Assembly (NCBI RefSeq): GCF_047946665.1
Contig: NZ_CP172312.1
Coordinates: forward strand, 4,154,001 to 4,218,000
Source: Allohahella sp002354735
GTDB lineage: Bacteria > Pseudomonadota > Gammaproteobacteria > Pseudomonadales > Oleiphilaceae
Length of the DNA: 64,000 bases
Direction: 5' to 3'
The position numbers and the translations under genes are program-made. This document shows, in pieces, positions 16,631-25,787 of this stretch. Numbering within the stretch: the first letter of the stretch is position 1; the number at the start of each line of letters is the position of its first letter. The notes beneath the pieces were generated by a model. That model saw only the letters and a list, made by a program, of their open reading frames with translations. It was not told the DNA's origin and searched no databases.

Positions 16631-17764
16631 ATGGCTGAAGACACCAATAGCTCAGTCGCAGATCCATGGGCGCAGACAGAAAGCAGCGCCGTTGAAGTGG
16701 CTGATCCTAACGAAGTTGCGGTCGATCCCGCCACGAATCCCTGGGGTAGTACTGAAGTGCAGCAGGGCAGGGGCGGAGAGTCCACCCCGAGCTGGCTGGA
16801 TACCGCCGAGGAAATCGAGGTGGTCACCAATACCTGGGCCGAGCCCTTCCAGACAGAATGGTTCGATATTCAGTCTGGCGTGGAAGTTGCCATCAATTGG
16901 GTGGTAGAACACTTCCGCGTGTTCTTTCAGCTCATCAAGCAGCCGGTCGAAGCCGCACTCAACGTATTCGACGCAGCCTTGCTGAACATTTCTCCTCTGC
17001 TCATGATCGTGATATTCGGACTTGTGGCCTGGCAGCTTTCAGGTTCGCGCCTCGGCATTGTCACGGTGGTAGGCATGCTATTCATGGGCGCTATCGGCGC
17101 CTGGAACGAGGCTATGACCACACTTTCTCTGGTCATCACTTCAGTGCTGTTCTGCATGGTTATAGGCATACCCACCGGTATCGCTATGGCGAAAAGCGAT
17201 AGAATAGCCAGCGTAGTGAGGCCTGTGCTCGATACCATGCAGACTACGCCTGCCTTCGTCTACCTCGTGCCCATCGTGATGTTGTTCGGAATTGGCAATG
17301 TACCTGGCGTCATCGTCACCATCATATTTGCCGTGGCGCCTGTCATTCGCCTCACCAACCTCGGCATACGCCAGGTGCCAGCAGACCTGATCGAAGCATC
17401 GCGATCGTTTGGTGCCAGCTCATCGCAGCTGCTGTTCAAGGTTCAGTTGCCCTTAGCGACGCCGACGATCATGGCAGGCGTCAACCAGACACTGATGCTG
17501 GCCCTGTCCATGGTCGTCATTGCATCGATGATCGCGGTACCCGGCCTGGGGCTCATGGTGCTGCGTGGCATCGGTCGCCTGGATATCGGCTTGGCGACTG
17601 TTGGCGGCATAGGTATCGTCATACTCGCAATCATTCTCGACCGCATGACCCAGGCGCTCGGTAGAGACTCACGGGAAAGAGGAACGCGCCACTGGTATGA
17701 GTCCGGGCCCGTCGGACTTCTGTATGCCCTGGTGCCCGGAAATAGGGACGCTTCAAAAAGATAG
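16631..17764 (+). CDS. proW: Glycine betaine/proline ABC permease ProW
   Basis: Membrane subunit of the ProVWX importer. A hydrophilic, acidic N-terminal region of about 85 residues precedes an amphipathic helix and about six membrane segments, as in E. coli ProW. The EAA loop is EASRSFGASSSQLLFKVQLPLATP near residue 255-278 when read as two parts around the conserved Gly. PVLDTMQTTPAFVYLVPIVM, typical of ProW, is near 198. It sits two bases after proV and 30 before proX. Confidence 0.93.
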   Translation: MAEDTNSSVADPWAQTESSAVEVADPNEVAVDPATNPWGSTEVQQGRGGESTPSWLDTAEEIEVVTNTWAEPFQTEWFDIQSGVEVAINWVVEHFRVFFQLIKQPVEAALNVFDAALLNISPLLMIVIFGLVAWQLSGSRLGIVTVVGMLFMGAIGAWNEAMTTLSLVITSVLFCMVIGIPTGIAMAKSDRIASVVRPVLDTMQTTPAFVYLVPIVMLFGIGNVPGVIVTIIFAVAPVIRLTNLGIRQVPADLIEASRSFGASSSQLLFKVQLPLATPTIMAGVNQTLMLALSMVVIASMIAVPGLGLMVLRGIGRLDIGLATVGGIGIVILAIILDRMTQALGRDSRERGTRHWYESGPVGLLYALVPGNRDASKR

Positions 17765-17794
17765 ACCCCAATTTCAAACCACAGGATAACTGTT

Positions 17795-18784
17795 ATGAAT
17801 CTAAGAACGACTATTGCCAGCCTCGTGCTGGCTGGTGGCGTGGCCTTCGCCGCGCAGGCCGAGGAAATGCCTGGCAAGGGTGTAACCGTTCAGGCTATTC
17901 AGAGCCCGATCGCTGAAGAGACTTTCCAGACCATGCTGATGAATCAGGCGCTCAAGGACCTTGGCTATGAGATCAAGCCGATCCAGGAAGTCGACTACAG
18001 TGCTGGTTATACATCGGTCGCTAACGGGGACGCCACTTATATGGCCGTGAACTGGTATCCGCTACACGAGACCATGTACAAGAACGCGGGTGGCGATGAC
18101 AAGTTCTACCGCAAGGGCAAGTATATCGACGGTGCCGCACAGGGGTATCTCATCGACAAGAAGACCGCCGAGAAGCATGGTATTACCAACATTGGCCAAT
18201 TCACCGATCCAAAGATCGCGAAGATTTTCGATACGGACGGCGATGGCAAGGCCGATCTGACTGGTTGCCAGGCCGGCTGGGGTTGTGAAGGCGTCATCGA
18301 ACATCAACTCGATGCTTTCAAGCTCCGCGACACCATAGCGCACCGACAGGGCCAGTACGCAGCCATCATTTCTGACACCATCCAGCGTTATAAGGACGGC
18401 GACCCGATTTTCTACTACACCTGGACGCCATACTGGGTTTCGGGAATTCTCGTTCCAGGCAAGGATGTGGTATGGCTCGAAGTACCGTTCTCGGCCAATC
18501 CCAATAATGCTGAAACCAAGCTGCCCAGCGGCAAGAACTATGGCTTCGAAATCAATAGTGAGCGGGTGGTCGCTAACAAACAGTGGGCGGAAGACAACCC
18601 TGCTGCTGCGAAGCTGTTCGAAATCGCCAAGTTGTCAGTCAACGATGTGAGTGCGCAAAATATGAAAGTGCGTGACGGAGAAGATTCGCAGGAAGCCATC
18701 ATGGGTCACACGAAGGCGTGGATCAATGCCAACCAGGAAACCTACGACGGCTGGCTGGAAGAGGCGAGAGCTGCAGCGAAATAA
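17795..18784 (+). CDS. proX: Glycine betaine-binding protein ProX
   Basis: Periplasmic receptor of the importer. A signal peptide ends at FAAQA (about residue 22), and there is no lipobox, so the protein is soluble. The chain is 329 residues, and aromatic-rich segments (AVNWYPLHETMY near 84 and FYYTWTPYWVSG near 207) are where the quaternary ammonium cage forms in this family. A Cys pair in GCQAGWGCEG near 153-160 could make a disulphide. The operon ends with a strong hairpin just after the stop. Betaine is favoured over proline by family, but choline or another compatible solute is possible. Confidence 0.92.
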   Translation: MNLRTTIASLVLAGGVAFAAQAEEMPGKGVTVQAIQSPIAEETFQTMLMNQALKDLGYEIKPIQEVDYSAGYTSVANGDATYMAVNWYPLHETMYKNAGGDDKFYRKGKYIDGAAQGYLIDKKTAEKHGITNIGQFTDPKIAKIFDTDGDGKADLTGCQAGWGCEGVIEHQLDAFKLRDTIAHRQGQYAAIISDTIQRYKDGDPIFYYTWTPYWVSGILVPGKDVVWLEVPFSANPNNAETKLPSGKNYGFEINSERVVANKQWAEDNPAAAKLFEIAKLSVNDVSAQNMKVRDGEDSQEAIMGHTKAWINANQETYDGWLEEARAAAK

Positions 18785-18790
18785 GTAGAT

Positions 18791-18817
18791 AGCCCGGCAG
18801 CGCAAGACTGCCGGGCT
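18791..18817. terminator. Strong hairpin, likely bidirectional terminator
   Basis: AGCCCGGCAG (18791-18800) and CTGCCGGGCT (18808-18817) form a perfect ten-base stem around CGCAAGA. It lies between the convergent proX and msrAB genes and can serve both. Confidence 0.85.
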
Positions 18818-18827
18818 TGCCAAAGCT

Positions 18828-20009
18828 TCAGCTTCGCGGGGGCTTCACCAGGTCGAAGTATTCACCGTAACCCGCTGCAGCCATGTCCTCCTTGGGAATG
18901 AAGCGCATTGCTGCAGAATTCATGCAGTAGCGGAGCCCTGTCGAATCTTTTGGTCCGTCCGTAAACACATGACCCAGGTGTGAGTCGGCGACTGCACTGC
19001 GAATCTCGGTCCTTTTGCCAAACAGGGAAAAGTCACTTTCCTCTACCACGGCCTCTGGCTTGATTGGCTTGGTGAAGCTAGGCCAGCCGGTGCCTGAATC
19101 GTACTTGTCGTTCGATAGATAGAGCGGTTCACCTGAAACGATATCAACGTATATTCCCGCACGCTTCTCATCATTATAGGGATTGTCGAAGGGCCGTTCG
19201 GTGGCATCCTCCTGAGTAACCGAATATTGGAGCGGTGTCAGCTTGGCCTTGAGCTCAGCCTTGTCTGGCTTGACGAAGCCCTGCAGGTCGGGCTGGGCGG
19301 ATTGCTGCTTTGTCTGACTCATATCTTGATCCTCATTCTGCGCAGGGCGATAGGCGGAATAGTCGAGTTCACGATCTTTTCCCCAGATCTTGTCGATGAA
19401 TTGATAGCGTCCAGAGTTGAAGGTGTAGAATTTGTAGCGAACAGGATTGGTCTTGTAATAATCCTGATGATAGTCCTCCGCCGCGTAGAAGTGCTCAAAC
19501 GGCACGACTTCTATAGCGACAGGTTTGTCATAACGCCCGGATTCGTCCAGGGCATTTTTTGCAGCCTCGGCTGCCTTCCTTTCAGTCTCGTCGGCATAGA
19601 ATATAGCTGGACGATACTGCTTGCCGCGGTCTACGAACTGACCTTCTGTGTCCGTTGGGTCCATCATGCGCCACAGCGCCTGCAGTAAACCTTCGTAGGT
19701 GATCTCTTCAGCGTTGTAATAAACCTGAACGGCTTCGGTGTGCCCGGTTTGGCCTGACGCGACCTGCTGATAGGTGGGGTTGGTCTCCTCGCCTCCGCTG
19801 TAGCCAGACACTACTTCAACCACTCCCGGGACTTTTTCAAAACCGGCCTCTACACACCAGAAACAACCGCCCGCAAAGGTGGCTACGGCAAGGCCAGGGT
19901 CATCGGGCGCATACTGCTTCTCCGCTGACTCACTATCCATCGCGTTCAGCCTAGCGCCGACAAAAGCCAGAACCAATAAAACTGCTGCGAATACGCTAAA
20001 TCGTTTCAT
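18828..20009 (-). CDS. msrAB: Exported MsrA-MsrB methionine sulfoxide reductase
   Basis: Fusion enzyme that repairs both S and R epimers of methionine sulfoxide in envelope proteins. An N-terminal hydrophobic segment (VFAAVLLVLAFVGA) acts as signal peptide or anchor. The MsrA domain has GGCFWCVEAGFE with the catalytic Cys at 49. The MsrB domain ends with RYCMNSAAMRF, catalytic Cys at about 362. The zinc-binding CxxC pairs of many MsrB proteins are missing, and the resolving Cys of SGCGWPSF is Thr (SGTGWPSF). Only three cysteines exist in the chain. Start chosen at 20009, directly before the signal; 20039 is possible. Confidence 0.92.
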   Translation of the reverse strand: MKRFSVFAAVLLVLAFVGARLNAMDSESAEKQYAPDDPGLAVATFAGGCFWCVEAGFEKVPGVVEVVSGYSGGEETNPTYQQVASGQTGHTEAVQVYYNAEEITYEGLLQALWRMMDPTDTEGQFVDRGKQYRPAIFYADETERKAAEAAKNALDESGRYDKPVAIEVVPFEHFYAAEDYHQDYYKTNPVRYKFYTFNSGRYQFIDKIWGKDRELDYSAYRPAQNEDQDMSQTKQQSAQPDLQGFVKPDKAELKAKLTPLQYSVTQEDATERPFDNPYNDEKRAGIYVDIVSGEPLYLSNDKYDSGTGWPSFTKPIKPEAVVEESDFSLFGKRTEIRSAVADSHLGHVFTDGPKDSTGLRYCMNSAAMRFIPKEDMAAAGYGEYFDLVKPPRS

Positions 20010-20207
20010 AACTCTGTCCTCTCTAACCAATGGCCTCATGTAGGCCTCTTGGCTGATGTCGTACTTCGAAGTTCAATCATAAGGGTAGATAGCCCGCAAA
20101 TACGCTGAATGGATGTCATTTAATGAACAAACCGGTGATGAAAAATGTTACCAGCTGTTCCATAGTTATGCGTTGAGCCTGCAATACTAAGCGTGGAGCG
20201 TCCGCAC

Positions 20208-20660
20208 ATGAATATCTGGGTCGATGGTGATGCCTGTCCGGTGGTAGTGAAGGAAATCCTCTACCGTGCGGCGGAGCGTACGAGCACGGTGGTGACCTTC
20301 GTAGCCAACCAGTCATTGAGCCTGCCGAAGTCGAAATACCTCAAAATGCTGCAGGTGAGCGCCGGCTTCGACGTCGCCGACAATGAAATTGTCCGGCGGG
20401 CCGAAGCCGGCGATCTTGTCGTGACCAGTGATATCCCCCTGGCCGCCGAAATTGTAGAGAAGGGGGCTATCGGACTGAACCCGCGCGGCGAACGATACAC
20501 CGCAGAGAACATCAAGGCGACGCTGAACATGCGTGATTTTATGGACACCATGCGCAGCAGTGGCGTGGATACCGGTAGCACAGCCGCTTTCAGCCAGGCT
20601 GACCGGCAACGCTTCGCCAACAGTCTGGACTCGTGGCTTGCGAAGCGGGCGCTGAAGTGA
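20208..20660 (+). CDS. yaiI: YaiI/YqxD family protein (UPF0178)
   Basis: Small conserved cytoplasmic protein of unknown function; the fold is thought to be PIN-like. MNIWVDGDACPVVVKEIL at the start and VTSDIPLAAE near residue 75 are family hallmarks, with conserved Asp residues that could bind metal. The length of 150 fits. TGGAG lies nine bases before the ATG at 20208. The stop codon overlaps the GTG start of the next gene, so the pair is translationally coupled. Confidence 0.88.
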   Translation: MNIWVDGDACPVVVKEILYRAAERTSTVVTFVANQSLSLPKSKYLKMLQVSAGFDVADNEIVRRAEAGDLVVTSDIPLAAEIVEKGAIGLNPRGERYTAENIKATLNMRDFMDTMRSSGVDTGSTAAFSQADRQRFANSLDSWLAKRALK

Positions 20661-21127
20661 CTCCTGCCATTCTTCTGGCCAGGAAGGCGAAAGTGCCTCA
20701 TATGGTTCACGAGTATCAGCATGACGCGGACGCTGAGTCGTACGGTGGCGAAGCTGCGGAAAAGCTGGGACAGGCGCCTGAACGGGTGTTCAAGACGCTG
20801 GTGGTCCAGCTCGATAAGGCACTGGCGGTGGCTGTTCTGCCAGTGAACACCATGCTCAGTCTGAAGCAGATGGCCAAGGCGTGTGGATCGAAAAAAGCTG
20901 CGATGGCTGACAAGATGCTCGCTCAGCGCAGCACTGGTTATGTGCTTGGCGGCGTGAGCCCACTGGGTCAGAAGAAGCGCCTGCTCACCGTCATCGACGA
21001 CAGTGCCAACCAGTTCCCCACCATATTCGTCAGTGCTGGCCGACGGGGCCTGGAGATAGAACTATCACCGGCAGATCTGCAGAAACTGACACAGGCCCGG
21101 GTGGCATCAATCAGCGTTGACGACTAG
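20657..21127 (+). CDS. ybaK: Cys-tRNA(Pro)/Cys-tRNA(Cys) deacylase YbaK
   Basis: Editing enzyme that removes Cys misloaded onto tRNA-Pro. The GTG at 20657, overlapping the yaiI stop as GTGA, gives MTPAILLARKAKVPHMVHEY, matching the start of E. coli YbaK; the open frame extends further upstream without support. The conserved lysine lies in VFKTLVVQL near residue 46, and QRSTGYVLGGVSPLGQKKR near 96-114 is diagnostic for the YbaK/EbsC family. At 156 residues it has family length. It ends eight bases from the convergent oxidoreductase gene. Confidence 0.92.
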   Translation: MTPAILLARKAKVPHMVHEYQHDADAESYGGEAAEKLGQAPERVFKTLVVQLDKALAVAVLPVNTMLSLKQMAKACGSKKAAMADKMLAQRSTGYVLGGVSPLGQKKRLLTVIDDSANQFPTIFVSAGRRGLEIELSPADLQKLTQARVASISVDD

Positions 21128-21135
21128 CGGATGTT

Positions 21136-22137
21136 TTAGCGGTGCTCCAGCACGATCTTGCCGACATAGTCATCTTTTGCGAACAGGGCATGGGCCTCGT
21201 TCGCCTGATCGAAGCTGAAGCGCTTGTTGTGAAGCAGCGGTTTGACCTTCCCGGCGTCTACCAGCGTGGCGAGTTCCCGAAGGATATCGCCATGATGCGC
21301 GCGGCCTTCGCCCGTCAGTAATGGTAAGGCCATGAACACGAGGTGGAGGCTGAGTGCTTTCGAGTGCATCGGTGACAGGTCGTGGGTATTGCGGCCGATG
21401 GTGCTGGCAACGCGACCCTTGATGGCAGCCGCTTCGAAGGAGCGGTCGAGATTATCGCCCCCGATCGTGTCGAAAATGACCGGGAACCCGCGGCCGCCTG
21501 TCAGCCGCTGCACATAATCCTCTACCTGCTCAAGGGTGTAGTCGATGATTTCATGAGCGCCCAGGCGTCTGGCGATCTCGCCTTTTTCCTTGCTCGATAC
21601 CGTGGTGGCAACTTTGCAGCCACGGCTTGAAGCCAGCTGAATGCCAAGATGGCCTACACCGCCGGTCCCACCATGCACGAGCACCAGATCATCTGCAGTA
21701 ATGGCCGCCTGATCGATAAGTGCCTCCCAGGCCGTGATGGCTACCAGTGGCAGGGCGGCGGCTTCACCGAAGTCGAGCGACTTCGGCTTCTGTGCTATCA
21801 GAGCCGCGTCGGCCAGCATGAAATCCGCCAGCGCACCATCGAGCTGTCCGGCGCTGCCTTTGAGGCCCCCTGCACAGCCATACACCTCATCGCCGGGTTT
21901 GAAGTTGCCGACACCATCACCGACAGCAGCGATTACGCCACTGACATCCATATGCAGGATGGCTGGTAGGCTGGGCCCTACTGGCACAGCACCAGTCAGG
22001 ATCTTATGGTCGATCGGATTCAGGCTCGTCGCCCTTACCTCGATCAGAACATGCCCTGGCCTTATTTCCGGTTTGTCCACCTCCGCCTTCCTGAAGCGTG
22101 CCTGTTCCGAATATTCGTCGACCACCCATGCCTTCAT
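21136..22137 (-). CDS. Zinc-independent medium-chain reductase (quinone oxidoreductase type)
   Basis: NADPH-dependent MDR-superfamily oxidoreductase of 333 residues. The GroES-like N-terminal part has TSLNPIDHKILTGAVP near residue 37 in place of the zinc-binding Cys-His pair of alcohol dehydrogenases. The Rossmann loop is VHGGTGGVGHLGIQLA near 155-170, with an Asp-free acceptor side suggesting NADPH. GRGFPVIFDTIGGDNL near 218 is typical of the quinone reductase/enoyl reductase branch. The substrate is unknown. It is transcribed away from cynS; the shared spacer is about 260 bases. Confidence 0.78.
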   Translation of the reverse strand: MKAWVVDEYSEQARFRKAEVDKPEIRPGHVLIEVRATSLNPIDHKILTGAVPVGPSLPAILHMDVSGVIAAVGDGVGNFKPGDEVYGCAGGLKGSAGQLDGALADFMLADAALIAQKPKSLDFGEAAALPLVAITAWEALIDQAAITADDLVLVHGGTGGVGHLGIQLASSRGCKVATTVSSKEKGEIARRLGAHEIIDYTLEQVEDYVQRLTGGRGFPVIFDTIGGDNLDRSFEAAAIKGRVASTIGRNTHDLSPMHSKALSLHLVFMALPLLTGEGRAHHGDILRELATLVDAGKVKPLLHNKRFSFDQANEAHALFAKDDYVGKIVLEHR

Positions 22138-22353
22138 GACCTGTGTCCTTCATCGTTTAGTGAATCTACTGAGGTGAACCTGGTTTGGTACGCTGCCGCC
22201 AGGGCCATGGTTTGAGCGCTCGATGGCCATAATGGTGCAGCGCCACCCGGAGCGTTGCCCTGCCGCGGTGCACTGCAGCAAGATTGTGACGGATTCACAG
22301 TATCTTGAATAAATATAGAAAACGAAAACAATGGTTTACGAATTTTTCCGGGC

Positions 22354-22369
22354 TGGCACAGTTATAGCA
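22354..22369 (+). promoter_or_regulatory. Sigma54-type promoter before cynS
   Basis: TGGCACAGTTATAGCA differs from the -24/-12 consensus TGGCAC-N5-TTGCA at one base, with ten bases between GG and GC. The predicted start near 22380 is just before the GGAG ribosome site at 22390. No clear NtrC enhancer was found, but nested palindromes lie upstream (GGCCAT/ATGGCC around GAGCGCTC, 22203-22228). Confidence 0.55.
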
Positions 22370-22400
22370 AAACTCAGGGCTACCTCAATGGAGTATGCCC

Positions 22401-22841
22401 ATGAAAAAAGTTGAAGTCACAGAAGCGATCATCAATGCCAAGAAGGAAAAAGGCCTGTCCTGGGAAGCCATTGCCGATGCAGCTGGCAAGTCGGTGGTCT
22501 GGACGACGTCCGCCTGCCTGGGTATGAACAGCTTTCCTGAAGACACCGCGCAGGCCGTGCTCAAAATCCTGGACCTCCCGGCGGATCTCGTGCCCGACAT
22601 GATGGCATGCCCCCACAAGGCCTGGGACAAGGCCATTCCGCAAGATCCGCTCGTGTATCGTATCTATGAAGTGATCGGCGTCTACGGCGATACGCTCAAG
22701 GAAGTCATTCACGAGAAGTTTGGTGACGGCATCATGAGCGCCATCGACTTCCACATGGATGTTCAGAAGGAAGAAAATCCCAAGGGCGATCGGGTGGTCA
22801 TCACCATGAATGGCAAGTTCCTCAAATACTCCGTCTGGTAG
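22401..22841 (+). CDS. cynS: Cyanate hydratase (cyanase)
   Basis: Decomposes cyanate with bicarbonate to ammonia and carbon dioxide, supplying nitrogen and removing cyanate. The N-terminal half is a helix-turn-helix-like domain (EAIINAKKEKGLSWEAIADA). The C-terminal half carries the catalytic trio as Arg87 and Glu90 in YRIYEVIG and Ser113 in GIMSAIDFH. At 146 residues it is ten shorter than E. coli CynS. The ATG at 22401 is preferred over 22395 because GGAG lies seven bases before it. There is no cynR, cynT or transporter beside it, so it is a stand-alone cyanase. Confidence 0.95.
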   Translation: MKKVEVTEAIINAKKEKGLSWEAIADAAGKSVVWTTSACLGMNSFPEDTAQAVLKILDLPADLVPDMMACPHKAWDKAIPQDPLVYRIYEVIGVYGDTLKEVIHEKFGDGIMSAIDFHMDVQKEENPKGDRVVITMNGKFLKYSVW

Positions 22842-22943
22842 GCCACGTCAGCAATCGCTGTTTCCTGCGGCAGCGATTGCGCCCACCGGCAATTCCATGC
22901 GTATCCCCATAACGATAAAGCACGATGCGTTCGGGGAGCCGCG

Positions 22944-23411
22944 ATGCCGATACAGAACAGTGAGCACGATGAAAAACCTTTCACCGGCGGATGCCTCTGT
23001 GGGAGCGTTCGCTATGAAGTCGATGCCATCAAAGAGCGCATTGGACACTGCCACTGCACAATGTGTCGGCGCTTTCACGGTGCGGCCTATGCAACCTTCG
23101 GTGAAGCCGATTCAGCACACTTTCGCTGGACCGAAGGTGAGTCGCTCCTGCAGGCCTATACCGCGGATAATGGCACCGTAAGGCGATTCTGTAGTCGATG
23201 CGGGTCCAGTCTGACGTTCACGTCTGCCAGCAATCCTGAGGGCGTCGTGGAGTTCGCCGCGGCCACACTTGATAACGACAGTCTGAATAACCGCACGACC
23301 GACCTGGTCCCTGATGCCCATATTTTCGTTGACGACAAAGCGCCATGGGTCAGTATCGATGATGGCTTGCCGCAGTACAGCGCAGGGCGAAACTCCGAGC
23401 GACTTCGTTAG
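22944..23411 (+). CDS. GFA/CENP-V family zinc protein
   Basis: A 155-residue protein of the glutathione-dependent formaldehyde-activating (Mss4-like) fold. Zinc-binding cysteines are in GGCLCGSVRY near residue 15, HCHCTMCRRF near 35 and FCSRCGSSL near 80. Members are often annotated as formaldehyde-activating enzymes, but biochemical support is thin, so I do not assign a reaction. It lies between cynS and an SDR gene on the same strand with spacers of about 100 and 30 bases. Confidence 0.82.
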   Translation: MPIQNSEHDEKPFTGGCLCGSVRYEVDAIKERIGHCHCTMCRRFHGAAYATFGEADSAHFRWTEGESLLQAYTADNGTVRRFCSRCGSSLTFTSASNPEGVVEFAAATLDNDSLNNRTTDLVPDAHIFVDDKAPWVSIDDGLPQYSAGRNSERLR

Positions 23412-23440
23412 CAACAATCACTCTCAGTCTGGAGAATTTC

Positions 23441-24130
23441 ATGAGCGACAAAGTCATACTCATCACTGGTGCCTCGTCCGGCATCGGCGCGGCCACTGCG
23501 CGTGCAGCCTCGAAAGCCGGCTATCGCGTCGCACTGGCGGCGCGCTCAGAAGACAAGCTGAAGTCTCTGCAGCAGGAGCTGGGTGGCGAGACACGCGCAC
23601 TTGCGCTGACCTGTGACGTTCAGGATATGGCCGCACAGAAAGACATGGTGGCGAAAACACTGGAGCACTTCGGCCAGCTGGATGTCGTATTTGCTAACGC
23701 AGGGAGAGGTGGCTCCTCAGGTGGCTTCAGCAAAGCCGATCACGAAAGCTGGCGCGACATGATTCTCACCAATGTGTATGGCGTGGGACTTACTGTGCAG
23801 GCTGCGTTACCAGCTCTAAAGAAGTCGAAGGGGCATATGGTGCTTACCGGGTCGGTGGCCGGCCGTCTCACTATACCGGGCTCGATGTATAGCGCCACCA
23901 AATGGGCCGTCTCTGCGATTGGCTACGGCCTGAAGGAAGAGGTACGCGGCACCGGCGTCAGGGTAACCCTCATCGAGCCAGGCATGGTCGATACCGCCTT
24001 TTTCGATGAGAAGCCGGAGAACGCACTAGAGCCGAACGACATCGCTGAAGCCGTCATGTATGCGATTTCTCAACCGCCGCATGTGGACGTGAATGAGATC
24101 ATGGTGCGGCCTACGCCCAAGATCGAATAG
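23441..24130 (+). CDS. Short-chain dehydrogenase/reductase
   Basis: Classical SDR of 229 residues. The cofactor motif TGASSGIG is at 9-16, NAG at about 86, the catalytic Ser in LTGSVAG near 136 and the Tyr/Lys pair in YSATKWA near 150-154. The Arg/Lys-containing segment after beta-2 (AARSEDKL) favours NADPH. It belongs to the YdfG/serine-3-dehydrogenase-like group by general look, but the substrate cannot be named. The ATG follows TCTGGAGAATTTC. It converges on the helicase gene with a 24-base spacer. Confidence 0.85.
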   Translation: MSDKVILITGASSGIGAATARAASKAGYRVALAARSEDKLKSLQQELGGETRALALTCDVQDMAAQKDMVAKTLEHFGQLDVVFANAGRGGSSGGFSKADHESWRDMILTNVYGVGLTVQAALPALKKSKGHMVLTGSVAGRLTIPGSMYSATKWAVSAIGYGLKEEVRGTGVRVTLIEPGMVDTAFFDEKPENALEPNDIAEAVMYAISQPPHVDVNEIMVRPTPKIE

Positions 24131-24154
24131 TCTTCACGGCTCGATGAATGAGTG

Positions 24155-25678
24155 CTAGTGCAGCTGACTATCCGACTTGCCTTCGAGCCAGGCTCGAGTC
24201 TGTTCGGGATCACTGTCCTGTTCAGGCTCGACAGCAATACCTGCAGCCTTGTAGAACTGCAGCACCTTCTGATCTACCCGAACGTCCGACATTGAAATCG
24301 GTCTCACCAGCCTGATGCCATCAAGCGTTCTGCAGCGAGATAGCGCGACGTAGGTCTGCCCTTCGCAGAAGGCGCCACTGCCAAGATCGATAGTCACCTC
24401 ATCCAGCGACATGCCCTGCGCCTTGTGGATGGTGATAGCCCAGCCAAGGTTTAGCGGAAACTGCTGAAAGCTGCCGATGATGTCGCGTTCGATCCGCATG
24501 GTTTCGTAGTCATAGGTGTAGCGGTAGCGATTCCAGCTTTCACGGCTCACCAATACCACATTGTCGGTTCGGTCCTTTTTCACCCGAATCGAATCAGCTT
24601 CGAAGCCGACGACCACGCCCGTGTCGCCGTTGATATATTCCGGCAGCTTGTTCTTCAGGAAGATGACCTTCGCGCCGACCTTGAGCTCTAACAGCGGTGG
24701 TACGGCGAGGCTCCATTTATCGAGGGGGATATGGCCGGTGACACTGGCTTCGAAATGTCGTAGCTCGTTGTCGAGGGCATTAAGCTGGCGGAGGTTAATG
24801 GCGGTAGCGACCGCATTAGTGGGCACCAGTGTCAACGGCGAGCCTTCGGCTTCTGCCGCATCGTCGCCAAGCCTGTCCCGGTAGCAGCTGCGGTTCAACA
24901 AGGCCACCGAGTCACGGTGCTCATGATTGAGGCGGATATGATCGAGCGCTTGAATGAAGCGCAAGTCACTTTGCCTGCGAACACGTTTCAGGACCACCGG
25001 CAGCAGCCCAGCCTGCAGTGCTTCCGCAGAGAAAAAATAATGCGTGCGATAGCGATGCGAAAAATACACAGCCTCCTCTCTCGTCGATACGACCGGGGGC
25101 AGCTGCAGGAGATCACCGACGAAGAGCACGCTTACGCCACCAAAGGGGGCCTCATTGCGCCTGGCGCTCTGCAAGGTCCTGTCCATGGCATCGACGATGT
25201 TTGGTAGCACCATCGAGACTTCATCAATGATGAGATACTTGAGCTTCGACAACACAGCCTTGCGTTCCGGCCGCTGAACATAGTCCCGGTCAGGATCGAT
25301 CGGTTCGGCTGGCAGGCTGAAGAAGCTGTGGATGGTGGCGCCGCCAATATTCACCGCTGCAATTGCGGTAGGTGCCAGAACCGCGCAATCGTCGAGCTCA
25401 CGCACCAGCCAGCGGACCAGGGTCGACTTTCCCGTGCCTGCCTTGCCAGTCAGGAACAGCGCCGGCACGCCCTGGCGCATGGCCTCGGCTACAAATTCGT
25501 ACTCAGGGAGGATGTCGATGTTGCCCAGTGGCTCATCGCCGTGGGAGTAGCGCTTGGCGACAGCACGGCCTTTTTCGGGAATGATGCGCTCCTGCACGCT
25601 CGCCACATCGATCCGCTCCAGCGCATCGCTGCCGAGTTTGGACTTGGCCAGCTTGGCCATATCGTCCCAGATACTCAT
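24155..25678 (-). CDS. Pif1/RecD-like superfamily 1 DNA helicase
   Basis: 5'-3' DNA helicase of 507 residues. Motif I is LTGKAGTGKST near residue 77, Ia APTAIAAVNIGGATIHSFF near 98-116, II LIIDEVSMV near 150, III GDLLQLPPV near 190. The late motifs GWAITIHKAQGMSLDEV near 408 and YVALSRCRTLDGIRL near 437 lie in the UvrD-like second domain. No extra nuclease or HRDC domain is seen. Stand-alone Pif1-like helicases in bacteria are thought to help replication past structures or in plasmid and phage maintenance. No mobile genes surround it. Its own promoter would lie in the 109 bases upstream. Confidence 0.85.
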   Translation of the reverse strand: MSIWDDMAKLAKSKLGSDALERIDVASVQERIIPEKGRAVAKRYSHGDEPLGNIDILPEYEFVAEAMRQGVPALFLTGKAGTGKSTLVRWLVRELDDCAVLAPTAIAAVNIGGATIHSFFSLPAEPIDPDRDYVQRPERKAVLSKLKYLIIDEVSMVLPNIVDAMDRTLQSARRNEAPFGGVSVLFVGDLLQLPPVVSTREEAVYFSHRYRTHYFFSAEALQAGLLPVVLKRVRRQSDLRFIQALDHIRLNHEHRDSVALLNRSCYRDRLGDDAAEAEGSPLTLVPTNAVATAINLRQLNALDNELRHFEASVTGHIPLDKWSLAVPPLLELKVGAKVIFLKNKLPEYINGDTGVVVGFEADSIRVKKDRTDNVVLVSRESWNRYRYTYDYETMRIERDIIGSFQQFPLNLGWAITIHKAQGMSLDEVTIDLGSGAFCEGQTYVALSRCRTLDGIRLVRPISMSDVRVDQKVLQFYKAAGIAVEPEQDSDPEQTRAWLEGKSDSQLH

Positions 25679-25787
25679 TTCAAGAGGCCCCGTTATTTTC
25701 GCCGTTCAGGCGTGCAAGCATACCGGACTGCTGCGGTCATTGGCCAAAGCTTGCTCAGAATTATACAGGGTTCGAGATATCAAGCGT

